64,000 nt of DNA from positions 8,578,740 through 8,642,739 of the forward strand of contig NC_079210.1 in NCBI RefSeq assembly GCF_026745355.1, given 5' to 3'. Source of the DNA: Beta vulgaris subsp. vulgaris. Taxonomy: Eukaryota; Streptophyta; Magnoliopsida; Caryophyllales; Amaranthaceae. Within the stretch, counting starts at the first letter, position 1; every line of letters starts with the position of its first letter. Positions 11,522 to 23,158 of this stretch are shown here, piece by piece. The notes beneath the pieces were generated by a model. The model saw nothing but the letters and a program-made list of their open reading frames with translations. It searched no databases and was not told the DNA's origin. Position numbers and translations under genes: made by a program.

Positions 11522-12566
11522 GGAAAAATTATCGGGAATAAGTCAACCTTTTCGCGGTCTTCTTTTAATAAGTTAAACTTTAGATAATCCAAGAATAAGT
11601 TAACCTTATGGGGGTATCCGCTTCTAACAATTTCAGGTGACCGATGACCTGAAGAATAGGTAATTTTTTTATATTTCATTTTTTTTCTTTTCACTCCTAC
11701 CATTCTTCAACCTCCTTCCTTTCCCTTTTTTCGGCCACCACCCTCGTTCTCCTTGCTCCCTTTTACGGCCACCATTTCCCCATTTCCCCTTCCTTTAATC
11801 CCCTTTTTCGGCCACCACCCTCATTCCCCTTGCCCTCCTTCCATTTCTCTTTTTCGGCCACCACATCCATTCCCCTTACTAACCTTCCTTTTCCCTTTTT
11901 CGGCCACCACCCTCATTCCCCCTGCTCCCCTTCCATTTCCCTTTTCCGACCACCACATCCATTTCCCCTACTAACCTTCTCTGTTCCAACCACCACGCTC
12001 CCCCATTATCTTTGCTTTCCCTTTTCCGGTCACGAAGACCACGAGGGAACACCACGCACCCCCATTACTCTTGCTTTTCCTTTTCCAGCCACGAAGAGGA
12101 GGAGGCAAGGTGAGATGCGGTGGCTCGGGACTTGCGCACTAGGGGTTTGGGTGGCATGGGCTGCGTGTTTGTCGCAAAATGAGGTGTTAGTAGTGTAGAG
12201 GGAGTAGGTGTTAGTAGAGGTGGGGAGGGGGTTTGGGTGGGAGGGTTGGCGTGGTGTTAGCAGAGGTAGGAAGGGGTGGGGAGGGGGTTTGGGTTGGGGG
12301 GCCGTGGTGTTAGCAGTGGTGGGGAATGGGTAGTTTTTTTAATTTTAATTTTTTTAGTTTAATTATCATTTAGAATCAAAAGAAAATTAAAACTGAAAAT
12401 CAAACCAATCAAAGTATGACACGTGACCTACAATAATAGCTTGTTTATCTGTTGAACTTGTTAAAAGCGGATACCCCCACAAGGTTGACTTATTCCAGGA
12501 TTATCCAAACTTTAACTTATTAAAAGAAAACCGTGAAAAAGTTGACTTATTCTCTACAGTTTTTCC
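11522..12566. mobile_element. non-autonomous Mutator-like element with long TIRs and 9-bp duplication
   Basis: The flanks carry an exact 9-bp direct repeat TAACAAAAA at 11513-11521 and 12567-12575. The ends form long inverted repeats of about 110 bp (11522-11632 and 12456-12566). Matching blocks include GGAAAAA, GAATAAGTCAAC, CTTTTAATAAGTTAAA and GGGGGTATCCGCTT. A 9-bp duplication with long TIRs is diagnostic of Mutator-like elements. The 1,045-bp interior has no transposase. Instead it has repeated CT-rich sequence at 11705-12090, a short GGAGGAGGCAAGGTGAG stretch, and G-rich sequence. The interior may be acquired sequence (Pack-MULE type), which I infer but cannot confirm. Confidence 0.88.
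11705..12090 (+). repeat. CT-rich imperfect tandem repeat inside the Mutator-like element
   Basis: There are about five to six diverged copies of a roughly 55-70 bp unit, each holding CCCTTTTTCGGCCACCACC and CATTCCCCTTRC-like blocks. They translate as low-complexity Pro/Phe/His-rich ORFs in several frames, which I treat as a by-product of composition and not as protein. Confidence 0.65.
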
Positions 12567-12575
12567 TAACAAAAA

Positions 12576-13128
12576 TGGGTAATCATCTCTATTCTATATG
12601 TACTCCTGAGTTTTTGGAGTCCACCCTTAATTACTTAAATACCAACTCCTAACAAATACTACAACTCCCGCGGTCTTGGAGGGTTGGAGGGTGAGTAACA
12701 GTGAATGGTGGATTGGTGGTCGGCGGTGGCATGTTTTAGGGAGATCTTGATGGCTTGGAGTGTAGTGGCGTTACACAGGAGGGCAGACGTGTGAGAGAGC
12801 AGGCGTGAGAGAGGAGGTATGAGATTTCTCATATGAGAGAGGACGGAATTCTAGGATTTGGTAGAATTTAGAAGCATATATAGTTGTCAATGTACTATTA
12901 GATGTACAATTATTTATCAATTGCGATATTCTAGTACGATGGATCATGAATTAGATGCCACATGGTTGCTTGGTTTGATGCAAGCTCTTATTGCTTTGAT
13001 ATACATGCTATTTTGTTGTAAAAGAGAGCGAATGGCCTAGGCTCTAAAAGTTCAAGTTTGTGTTTAATTGTTACCATTTTGTAAAAAATTGGCAGGCTGG
13101 CAGCTAACAAATTTATTACATGCTTATA
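12576..13128. other. gene-free stretch
   Basis: No gene was recognised. The part at 12660-12850 is G-rich on the plus strand and shares weak wording with 7720-7800 (GGAGATCTTGA followed by GGAGTG). This may be a shared degraded element, but no ends were found. Confidence 0.4.
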
Positions 13129-13599
13129 TCTCTATTATATATTGAAATTATACTATCGACCTAATTGTGAGTATTATAAAGCTAGTAAACACACTAAGTA
13201 CGAATCACCACTTCACTAATAAACACTAAAAAAATGTTTTTCTTTAACAGAACTTGGTACATAATATACTTTACTTGACTAAAATCATTGAATATATTTT
13301 TCAATATCAATTAAATTGCATAAACATAGATATATGAAGTAGAGTAAAATATTGAATCAAATAATTCATAGCAAAGAGAATCTCTATTCGATATTACGTC
13401 ACTTAAATTGCATCAAAAGAAGCATATCATCCCTTAAACACTAGATATTTCATTTCTATCTTTGTTATTATATTATTACAGAATATGTTTTCCCTATATA
13501 AATTTTATAATTAATTTTTCTAAAGATTAATACTCGATGTAATTACGCAAATTAAAATTCAACAATAATTTCATATGTATCGCGTGCATATAAGGCTAG
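13129..13599 (+). mobile_element. candidate non-autonomous Helitron
   Basis: The left end reads TCTCTATTATATATTG at 13129, preceded by A. The right end is CTAG (13596-13599) followed by T. A 19-nt stem-loop ATATGTATCGCGTGCATAT at 13573-13591 ends 4 nt before CTAG. Its stem has seven pairs, two of which are G-T. TC...CTRR ends, a 3' hairpin and insertion between A and T fit a Helitron of 471 bp without RepHel. The hairpin is nearer the end than usual and partly mismatched, so this remains a candidate. Confidence 0.5.
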
Positions 13600-13779
13600 T
13601 GGATTTTATCTAAATTCCGATATTAGATTTTGGAAAAAAAAAACTTTGCATCTTGTAGGAGGCGAAATTGATTAAATTAGTATTGTTCTTCTTAGTAATG
13701 AGCAAGAGTTAGCTTATTTCGTTAGGTTGTCTTTTGATTTTGAAATTTATTTATCACAAATACTTTTTAACACCTTATA

Positions 13780-14068
13780 ATCGATAATAGCGCAACCTTA
13801 TTACTCTCCCAGAGAATTAGATACAACTTTAACAAGAATTTCCTCAAAAGCTTCTCTATCACTTATCACAACTTACTTTTGTACATTGAGAGACTAATTT
13901 GCGAAATTGACTAGTTATCCAGTCATACAACAACTCGTCTAACATATTCATTTTTAAAAATGCAATTTTCTCGAGTTATTTAATTATCAAAGATCACTAA
14001 TCATCTGCAAGACTTAGGAAGTAGCTATGATTTTTGAGTTTCCAGAAAAAAATACCAATGTCTTTTTC
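13780..14068 (-). pseudogene. LINE reverse transcriptase remnant, downstream part
   Basis: On the minus strand, running away from the copia insertion, patches resemble the L1-type RT region after the YADD box: an ADD-containing stretch near 14000, then a SGQLVNFAK-like patch near 13890-13920. It continues the RT remnant at 27866-28345, interrupted by the copia element with a TTTTC duplication. Stops and frameshifts are dense. Confidence 0.6.
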
Positions 14069-14370
14069 TGAAGAAACCTGTGCAATATCAGGTTTCATTC
14101 CTTGATGAAATAAAGAAGGAAGAAAAAGACTTGGAGGCACAACAGTGATGATTGGGGCTCTCAACCCTAAAAGGATTCTACCTACTTTTATATATACACC
14201 TTGCACTTCACTACAGTCCAAGAAAGGACAATGCATCACCAATACAGCTCACAACAAAGGAAATAACACCTAATATATAGTTTAACAAGAAAAATAAAAC
14301 TACTGAAAATACTAACAGCTAGAAACTAATTACAGAATAATTACAGAGTAGTTATGCACATATTTCTACA
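14069..14370 (-). repeat. 3' LTR of the nested-host copia element
   Basis: On the minus strand it runs from TGTAGAAATATGTGC to GTTTCTTCA, 302 bp. It matches the right-hand LTR apart from scattered substitutions and one T indel. The polypurine tract CCAACTTGAAGGGGGG (minus strand, 14371-14386) lies immediately inside. Confidence 0.95.
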
Positions 14371-15496
14371 CCCCCCTTCAAGTTGGACTTGGGGCAAGGA
14401 AACAAGTCCCAACTTGGAAGATAAAAAAGCATGTTGATTCCCTGAGAGAGATTTGGTGAGAAGGTCTGCCAATTGGAGGGAAGTTTTTACATGAGCAATG
14501 GTGATGAATCCACTCTCAATGTTTTCTCTGATGTAGTAACAATCCAGCTTGAGGTGCTTTGTTTGCTCATGGAAGGCTGCATTGTGAGCTATATACTCAG
14601 CTGATTTGTTATCACAGAAGAGAGGAACTGGGGTGGGAAGAGTGATGCCTAAATCTTTAAATAGACCAGCAACCCAAGCAAGTTCACTAGTGGTTTGAGA
14701 CATGCTTCTTAGTTCAGCTTCACAGCTAGATTTAGACACCACCTTTTGTTTCTTTGTTTTCCATGAAATTAAAGAAGAGCCTAGGAACACACTGTACCCA
14801 GTAAGGGATCGCCCACTATGCAGACAACTTCCCCAATCTGCATCACTATACCCATAGAGGTGATGCTCAGTCTTACTAGGATAGAAAAGCCCAAGATCAA
14901 GAGTTCCCTTTAGGTACTTCACCACATGTAGAGCAGCTTGAAAATGTGGCTTTCTTGGAGAGCTCAAATATTGGCTTAACTGATGTACAGAGAAAGAGAG
15001 GTCAGGTCTAGAAAGATCTAAGTACAACAACTTGCCAATAAGTCTTCTATAGGGTTCAGGGTCTTCTAATAGCTCTCCTTGATCAGTAGAGAGTTTGATT
15101 CCTTTGGGGAAAGGAAAAGTGACAACATAACAATTTTCCATCCCTGCATCCTTCACTATATCAATTGCATATTTTCTTTGATTGATCATAGTGCCTTTGC
15201 AATTCCTAGCAACTTCAATCCCTAGGAAATATCACAACTTTCCTAAGTCCTTGATGGTGAAAGCTCCATCAAGAGAACTAGCTTCATTTGAGCAATACTG
15301 TCTTCATCATCTCCTGTTAGCAGTAAATCATCCACATACACTAAAATCATGCAACATTTGTGGCCCTTGTATCTAAAAAACAAGGAGTGATCTCTCGCAC
15401 ATTGCTTGAAATCATGTCCCAACAACACCTTTTTGAGTTCTAAGTTCCAGCATCTGGAGGCTTGTTTTAACCCATACAAGCTTTTCTTGAGTTTGC
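14341..15496 (-). pseudogene. copia RT C-terminus and RNase H
   Basis: The RT end starts at the junction with a YGLKQASR motif (about 15450-15479) and holds catalytic YVDDLLLTG near 15315-15341. A frameshift lies between about 15190 and 15243. RNase H follows in a long open frame from 15189 down to 14341, with GYSDADWGSC near 14830-14858, SCEAELRSM, and the terminal LADLLTKSLSG motif. The frame runs through the polypurine tract and stops just inside the 3' LTR, as in other plant copia elements. The N-terminal two thirds of RT and all of integrase are absent because chromovirus leader sequence replaces them at 15497. Confidence 0.93.
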
Positions 15497-16361
15497 AAAC
15501 TCCCCAGTTGGTAGGACTACATTAGCGTACTTATCATGGAGGATTTGGTATTTGGGTGTCTGAGGAAGGTGAATTAAGGCTAACAGAATTTGGTAGGGTT
15601 CCTCACTGACCCATGGCTCCCAGTCAAATGCATTAATACCACTGGCCTCAACAATATCATCTATAAAATCAGGGACCGTTTTTCCTTCCAAAAGAAGTTC
15701 TTCAGAGTAATACATGTCCCTCATATGGTTAATCATCTGTTAACAAAATTACTCATTAAAAGAAATATAATACACATAATACTACTATTTGCTGGCCAAT
15801 GCAGCATGACCTCTTTGTTTATCCCATACATAGGGAATAACATAAATTTTTTCCTCTACTTCCAAGAACAATCATATAAAAGTAAAAAGAATTGAGATAT
15901 TACAAGAATATCATAAGAGTAATACTAATATATGATAACTAAATATAGTTCAAGATTTGTACTAGATGCACCACTTTGGCTTAAAATATTTATTTAAAAA
16001 AAAATCATAATTTTTTTTTAAAGTGTACTTGATTTCAAGATATAGAATAGCCAAGGTGATTATAGCTCCCAGGTAAGGAAGTTACCCACAGCGTCGGGGA
16101 GAGCCTTCCTAATCCTAGACAGAGCTTGTCACCCCAACATATCTACACCCTTCATCTTTCCAAATAAAATTATAAATATATATATAGCTTTTTGTGGCAC
16201 TAGCAAGATGCATCTATACAAATCGTCAAAAAGAAAACAATTAATTTAACAAAAAACAATTTAGAATGCAAATGCGAAACTCTATATGCCCATCTTATGT
16301 CTACCCATCAATTTTAATGTTCAACTTTTATTTTTCAAAACCTGAAAAACTGATACCACTT
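15497..16361 (-). repeat. duplicated primer site, leader and start of the extra ORF, beyond the 3' LTR
   Basis: This segment matches 23396-24256 closely, with single-base and homopolymer differences. It holds TGGTATCAG (minus strand, 16350-16358) and the first 78 or so codons of the extra ORF (start at 15736). The match ends in ACTCCCCAG at 15495-15503, where copia RT begins. Confidence 0.9.
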
Positions 16362-18143
16362 TGTAACACCCCCAAATTACTCACTTTTAAATAGATAATT
16401 TAATAAATAATATTTGAGTAATTTAGGAGTATTACCGCCACGTGACTACCACGCTTTCGGCAACCAACTACTAACTAACCAAAATAACTTGCAGCGGAAG
16501 ACTTTAACCAAAAATAATAATACTTCTTTATTAATAAAAGTAAATATTGTCTCAAAACTCAAAATAAATGAAACATTCTAATCTAGGTGAAGATCCCCTT
16601 CCTAGTATGCTCCCATGCACATCCAAAATTCACCTGCAAATCTGCTTACCAAAAAGGTAAACAGGGCAAAGCCAAATAGGAAAAAGAAAATACGCGTCAG
16701 TATAAAACTGAGTACGAAATGTACTAGATAAGTAACACATTTGTTAGTTCGTCATAATTTTTCATTTCGAAAACTCCATAACCAAAAATTCAAGAATAAC
16801 TCTTTAAGAATAAACTATTTTCAAACACTTAATAATAATTCAAGAATAACATTTTAAGAACAAACTCTTACCAAACACTTGAATAATAATTCAAGAACAA
16901 CAAGAACAAACTCTTTCCAAACACTTGAATAGTAATTCAAGAATAACCTTTTTAAGAATAAACTCTTTCCAAACAACTTGGATTAAAAATAATCCTGAAA
17001 ACAATTCCTCTTCTTATCTCCCCTTCTATTTTGCTAAGTGTGCACACCCCCCAAGCTAGTCATCCCATCACGGAGCTATATCAAGGGGTAACTATAATTG
17101 CCAACAAGTGGACTTTGAATCTCTTGATATTAATCAAGCGGAAATAATAATAATATGACTTGTAAGTCATGAATAAACCTCCTTTCCTCATAAACAACTT
17201 TTTGAACATTCAAAGTTCATAAAAACCAATCAACCTTTCCTTGTAAAAATAATTTAATTTTCCAAAAAGGATAACAAAACTTCTATATAAAAGATTGATA
17301 ATATCATTCCTTCTTTTCACTTTCAAGAGTGAATAATAAAACATTGTAACCATTTTAAACCAAATTTCTAAACCAATCCAACCAATAAAATCAATAAACA
17401 ACTTTATCATATAAACCACATTTTAAAAGATCTAGCTACATAACGTACCTTGATCTTGCACAAAAAGTATACTAGTATCTCCACTTAGTCTTAATCTTGA
17501 ACGATCTCCTAACAAACCAATAATAAAAATCTAATAAGTAACTTATCACATGAACTTAATCATGAATGTAAACATGAATAACCTATCATGAGCATAATAT
17601 TTTTGAGTAAGAAACATGGAAAATCTTTTTCTTTTCTTAACCCAAAGAGAATTAGAACTTGAATAAGAAATATAAAACTAGAATAGATAAGAAGAGAAAG
17701 AAGAACCTTGAAGTATGGATTCTCCAAAGTTTTTGTGTGGAAAAATGGCTAAAGTGTGGGGTATTTATAGGAGTAGAATAGGTAGAGTACTTAATTTTGA
17801 AAATTAAAGAGTTTGTAACCTTCACCATAAATTAGGAGATTAAACCAAGATTTGTAACCTTCATCATAAATTTGGAAAAACAAAACTCCCCCATTTACTT
17901 CACAATCCCGTCAAAAAAAATGGCCTAAAAAAAAAATTTTTTTTTTTTTTTTTTTTGTTTTTTTTGAATAATTTTGACTAGGATTTAAAACCAAAAGTTT
18001 AACAAATCCAATTTTGGCGCCATCTTCCGCCAAAATAATTTAAAACGAGTGAAATTGCTAAAATACCCTTTGCTTAAAATATTTATTTTAGAAAATAAAT
18101 ATTTTAATTAATAAATAAATACTTGAAAATATGGGGTATTACA
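16362..18143 (-). repeat. 3' LTR of the chromovirus
   Basis: On the minus strand it starts TGTAATACCCC and ends GTGTTACA, 1,782 bp. It closely matches the right LTR, with a few homopolymer and short indels (the poly-T stretch at 17930-17960 differs). Three copies of a roughly 62-bp unit containing TTCAAGAATAAC and CAAACACTT lie at 16785-16975 and also occur in the other LTR. Confidence 0.95.
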
Positions 18144-18350
18144 GTCTAACCCCCTTAAAAGAAGTTTCGACCTCGAAACTCAAGACAAAAAGTCATAATC
18201 ACTTTCCAAAAATTGGATTAAAATTTAAAATTGTAGTTTCTAACTCAAATGCTCATGTCTAAAATGCATATAATGACTCAAAAATATGCTAAAATGTAAT
18301 AACTATAGTAAAGCGCGAAACTCTATCGCATTCTACCCCCTTAAAAGGAG

Positions 18351-19697
18351 TTACGACCCCGTAACTCGACAACTAACCTCGGAAAACAACGCCGGATATT
18401 TCTTGCGCATATCCGCTTCTGCTTCCCATGTTGCTTCCTCAGTCTGATGGTTTGACCATAATACTTTGACTAATCTTACATCCTTAGTCCGAGTACTTCT
18501 AACTTTACTATCAAGGATTCTTACAGGTCTTTCCTCGTAAGTCAAACTATCATCTAATTCAATGGTCTCAGGTTGCAGCACATGAGACACATCCGGAATA
18601 TACTTCCTTAACTGAGATATATGGAAAACATCATGGACTCGACTTAAATCATTTGGCAAATTCAACTTATATGCCACTTTCCGATCTTCTTTAACACCTT
18701 ATATGGCCCGATATACTTTGGCTTAACTTTCCTTCTTCCCAAATCGCATCACCCCTTTCATTGGAGATATTTTCAACAATACCTTCTCCCCAACCTGAAA
18801 CTCTTCATCCCTTCGCTTCAAATCAGCATAACTCTTCTGCCGTCTTGAGCTGCTTTGATCTTTTCTTGAATCACTTTCACCTGCTTCACCGTCTCTTCGA
18901 GGAACTCGGTCCAAGCACCACGTTTCACTAATATCATTCCAGCAGACTGGACTTCTACACTTCCGACCATACAAAGCCTCAAACGGAGCCATACCAATAC
19001 TTGCATGATGACTGTTGTTGTAGGAAAATTCTATTAAATCCAAGAAATCCTCCCACGAACCCTGATACTCCATAACACAAGATCGCAACATATCTTCTAA
19101 AGTCTGAATTGTTCGTTCTGTTTGCCATCTGTAGCCGGATGAAAAGCTGTACTCATTAACAAATTAGTACCCAAAGCCTTCTGCAAACTCTGCCAAAAGT
19201 TGGACAAGAATCGTGAATCACGATCGAAACAATGTCCTTAGGCACACCATGATATTTCACCACCCACTTCACATATGCTTTAGCCAATTGATCCATCGAC
19301 CAAGTATTCTTCATAGGTATGAAAGTTGCAGATTTAGTTAGACGATCTACCACTACCCAAATTGTATCATTTCCAGCCTTAGTTCTTGGTAATGCAGACA
19401 CAAAATCCATTGATATAGAATCCCATTTCCAACTCGGAATATCCAGAGGTTGAACCTTCCCTTGCGGCCTCTTGTGCTCAAACTTGACCTTTTGAATGTG
19501 AGACACTTAGCCACGAACTCTGCTACCTCTCGCTTCATGTTTGGCCACCAGAACATTTTCTTCATGTCCTTATACAACTTATCACCACCTGGGTGTACTG
19601 AATAAGGTGAGCTATGAGCTTCTTCCATTAATTTCCGCTTCAACTCTTCTCTATTACTTGGTATACACCACCTCCCTTGAACCGAATACTCCATCAT
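18351..19697 (-). pseudogene. chromovirus integrase with C-terminal chromodomain
   Basis: Minus-strand order: an HHCC zinc-binding patch near 19500-19640 (HSSPYSVHPGGDKLY and MFWWPNMK), the catalytic core (SMDFVSALPRTK near 19380-19420, WVVVDRLTKSATFIP near 19320-19365), an EFSYNNSHHASIGMAPFEALYG stretch split in this list as EFSYNNSHH and MAPFEALYG near 18960-19035, then an SH3-like part and a chromodomain near 18351-18530 ending in EEATWEAEADMRKKYP. In the family integrase inserts the cDNA, and the chromodomain is thought to steer it to chromatin marks. Frameshifts near 18680-18720, 19100-19155 and 19350-19500 break the frame. Confidence 0.93.
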
Positions 19698-21205
19698 CGG
19701 CTATCTGGAAATCCGACACCTGACCATCCCGGATCTTCTCTCGAATCTTTTCTAATTTTCATCCTTTGATTGACCCTCCCTAATCTCATCATAGATTGAG
19801 GGTTGAATCGACAAAGAACCCAATAATTCTTCCCACCGCCTTCTTCTAGTACCTCCAATGACATTTTCTGAAACTCGACACATAACTGACTTGGCAGCAC
19901 CATTGCATTAACTGAATGACTCGACTTTCGACTCAATGCATCAGCAACAACATTAGCTTTCCCTTCATGATACTGGATCTCAAGATCATAATCCTTGATC
20001 AACTCCAACCACCTCCTCTGCCTCATGTTCAACTCCTTCTGAGTGAAAATATACTTTAAGCTCTTATGATCCGTGTACAACTTACACGTTGCCCCATACA
20101 AGTAGTGTCGCCATATCTTCAAAGCAAACACTATTGCAGCTAATTCCAGATCATGGGTTGGATAATTCACCTCATATGGTTTTAACTGCCTAGAAGCATA
20201 AGCGATGACCTTCCGGTTCTGCATCAATACACACCCTAACCCAAATTTCGAAGCATCACTATAAACATCATACTGCTGGCTTTCATCAGGTAGAGCCAAA
20301 ACGGTGTTGTAGTCAACCTTTCCTTCAACGCCGAAAAAGCTTCCTCACACTCTGGAGTCCAAACAAACTTACATTCTTTCTTCATCAGGCTAGTCATTGG
20401 TCTCGATATCTTTGAGAAATCCTTTACAAATCTTCGATAGTAACCAGCTAACCCAAGGAAACTCCTTATATCAGACACCGTCTTCGGTGTTGGCCATTCG
20501 CGCACCGCTTGAATCTTAGTAGGATCCACCGAAACTCCTTCCTTTGAGATAACATGTCCTAAATAAAAATGCAACCTCATCCAACCAAAACTCACACTTA
20601 GGGATCTTGGCGTAAAACTTATGCTCTCTTACGGTGGACAACACTTCCCTCAAATTCAGTTCATGACTCTCCTATCCTTTGAATATATCAAAATATCATC
20701 TATAAACACAACCACATATTTATCCAAGTATGGCCTGAAAACCTATGCATCAAATCCATGAACACTGCAGGTGCATTAGTCAGACCAAACGGCATCACTG
20801 TAAACTCATAGTGACCATAACGCGTCCTAAACGCAGTCTTAGGAATATCACCCTCAGCAATCCTCAATTGGTGATAACCTGACCTTAAATCTATCTTCGA
20901 GAAAATCCCGCTCCTTTCAACTGGTCAAATAAATCATCAATTCTCGGAAGCGGATACTTATTCTTGATCGTCACATTGTTCAACTCCCGATAATCAATGC
21001 ACAACCTCAAACTACCATCCTTCTTTTTCACGAACAATACAGGTGCACCCCAAGGAGACGAACTAGGTCTTATATACCCTTTTTCCAACAACTCCTCCAA
21101 CTGAACTTTTAACTCTTTCATCTCAGCTGGAGCCATTCTATACGGAGCCTTTGAAATAGGTCCGGTTCCTGGCATTAAGTCTACGGTGAACTCAAGATCC
21201 CTAAC
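19694..21205 (-). pseudogene. chromovirus reverse transcriptase and RNase H
   Basis: RT starts with the [18 protein letters not shown] motif near 21130-21180, followed by [20 protein letters not shown] (near 20985-21045). The catalytic VFIDDILIY lies near 20683-20712, and the SFLGLAGYYRRFVKDFSKI thumb motif near 20400-20470. RNase H carries [15 protein letters not shown] near 20215-20275, the TDHKSLKYI motif near 20040-20075 and a VADALSRK end near 19915-19945. Frames are broken near 20890, 20600 and 20300. The family order protease-RT-RNase H-integrase is kept, which marks Ty3/gypsy. Confidence 0.94.
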
Positions 21206-22810
21206 CGTGGCAACCCGGTATCTCTTCAGGAAACACATCAGGAAACTCAGATACGACTGGAATCTCCCTATTCTCATCTTCCTTTTCAATCCTCTGAACC
21301 CACATAAGAATAACGGACACCCCTTCTTCACATAAGATTGAATTCTCATCGCAGACACTATCTTCATTCCCTTCTCCTTCCCAAGCTTCCTATAAGTCAC
21401 CCTTTCTTTCTTAGGACCGACTAAGGACACCTTCTGGGCCTCACAATCAATATGAGCCTTGAATCTTCCCAACCAATCCATCCCCAAAACCACATCGAGG
21501 TCTGACAAATCAAACTCAACTAAGTCGGATGGAAAGTTCACCCCAACTATCACTAAAGGTACTTGACTATGCAACTTAGTACAATTAAACATTTCCCCTG
21601 ATGGCAATGCAATTTCCAAAGAAATCGACACTGGACTGCTTAACTGGAGCTTGTTTACTAAAGTGCTAGAAATAAATGAATGAGATGCTCCTGAATCAAA
21701 TAACACTTTGACAGACAAGGAATTAATGAAAAAGGTTCCAACTACTACCTCAGAAACATTCTGAGCCTCACGGCGGTTCATGACGAAAACTCTGCCTTTA
21801 GACTGATTTCCCATCCCTGGTTTAACACCAGCATTGGAAGAAGCTAACTTCTGTTGATCATTCTGAGGTGCCTTACTACTCGGGTCAGGTTTGACTGCAG
21901 GTTCTCCACCAGCTTTTCTAAAGCACTCATATTCACGGTGCCCCAATTTCTGACAATAATGGCATGTCACCAAGTTGCCTTGACAATCTTTTCCAGGGTG
22001 GTTCTTATCACACCTTTTGCAGAAAAAGGTTCTCTCAGCTTTCTTCCCATTCCCTTGTTCCCATTAGGCTTCCGACTAGGGTACCTATTTTCTTTCTCAG
22101 TTTGGTTAAATCCACCATTGGGCTTAGGCTTCTTATCTCCAATTTGTTGGTTCCCATTGTTGTTATACTTCCTCTTTTCCCCAGAGGAAGTCCCTTCAAT
22201 CTCTCTTCCTTTAATCCCATATAAGTGAGCAGCTCTACCATAAATTTCATCAAGAGTCTCAAAAGTTACTCCTCCTAGCTTACTTTGGAGAGTTAAGGTT
22301 AACCCTTGCTCAAACCTTTGGGCCTTTAAAGTCTCAGATGGTACTATCTCAGGTGCGAACCTCATCAACTCCAAAAATTTGCTATAATACTCATTAACAG
22401 ACATAGTCCCCATTCTCAGATTGGTGAACTCCATAGCCTTTTGCTTCCTTAAGTACGCAGGATAAAACTTACTCCTCAGGGCTTCTTTAAACTCGTCCCA
22501 CCCAAAGTTCGGATCCTCTAAAAGATCATCTTTTCGTTGTTTCCACCATGGTCTGCCTCATCTCTCAAATAATAAACACATTATTAACTCTAAGGTTTTC
22601 AGGGCACACTATGGCATCAAAAAGCTTATCAAATTCTCGGATCCAGTTTTCTAAGCTAGCTGGGTCCTCTTTCCCATGGTAAGTCGGAGGTTTGACAGCT
22701 GCTACCCTCTTAAAGACCTCACCAAAACTATCAGTCTCACTCTGCTTGGTTTCTTGATTAGCTATCACTTGAGTGATGTTTTCAGTGATCTTTGCTAGCC
22801 TTCTAACCAT
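21206..22810 (-). pseudogene. chromovirus gag and protease
   Basis: Gag begins in frame at 22810 (MVRRLAKITENITQ) and possibly further upstream by splicing (see 22844-23099). Gag-domain patches include PPTYHGKEDPASLENWI (near 22640-22700) and NEYYSKFLELMRFAP (near 22350-22395). A CCHC zinc knuckle [14 protein letters not shown] lies near 21918-21964. The protease active site [10 protein letters not shown] is near 21668-21703, and the later VVLGMDWL motif near 21470-21495 is typical of gypsy protease. Frameshifts lie near 22440-22560 and 21970, and one near 21210 separates the [11 protein letters not shown] linker from RT. In the family gag forms the particle and protease cuts the polyprotein. 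Confidence 0.92.
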
Positions 22811-22843
22811 AGAACCATACTCCTTCTCCTTCTTTCTGCCATT

Positions 22844-23099
22844 CTGCTAGGAGTAAAAGTGTTTGAGTAAATATACATATATAAACATTCAGAGAATAAC
22901 TGTCTATCTACCAAATAATTCAATAAATAACCATGTCATATAACTAGTTCAAAATATAGCAATCACATATTTCGTACATCACGGCCAAATATGAGGCCTT
23001 ATTCATAACAACTACTAGAACATTTGAGTGTATCAAAATATTCTTAAGACAACTAGGCCGTTTCATGGCCGAAACAAAACTATATATTCCTTTGGTTAC
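22844..23099 (-). other. candidate intron before gag
   Basis: On the minus strand a donor-like CCA|GTAACC at 23099 and an acceptor-like CTCCTAGCAG at 22844 bracket 256 nt of AT-rich sequence with stops. Joining them would place a short ORF that begins at 23159 (MAIDELENVIEAATQ) in frame with gag. This is inference from splice-like sequence and frame only. Confidence 0.35.
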
Positions 23100-23158
23100 T
23101 GGAGACTTCAAACTCTGGGTAGCCGCCTCAATAACATTCTCCAACTCGTCAATAGCCA

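Noticed and set aside
11753..12198. Two overlapping Pro/Phe/His-rich ORFs as genes
   Set aside because: They translate CT-rich tandem repeats in more than one frame, inside a Mutator-like element. No domain or codon signal supports protein coding.
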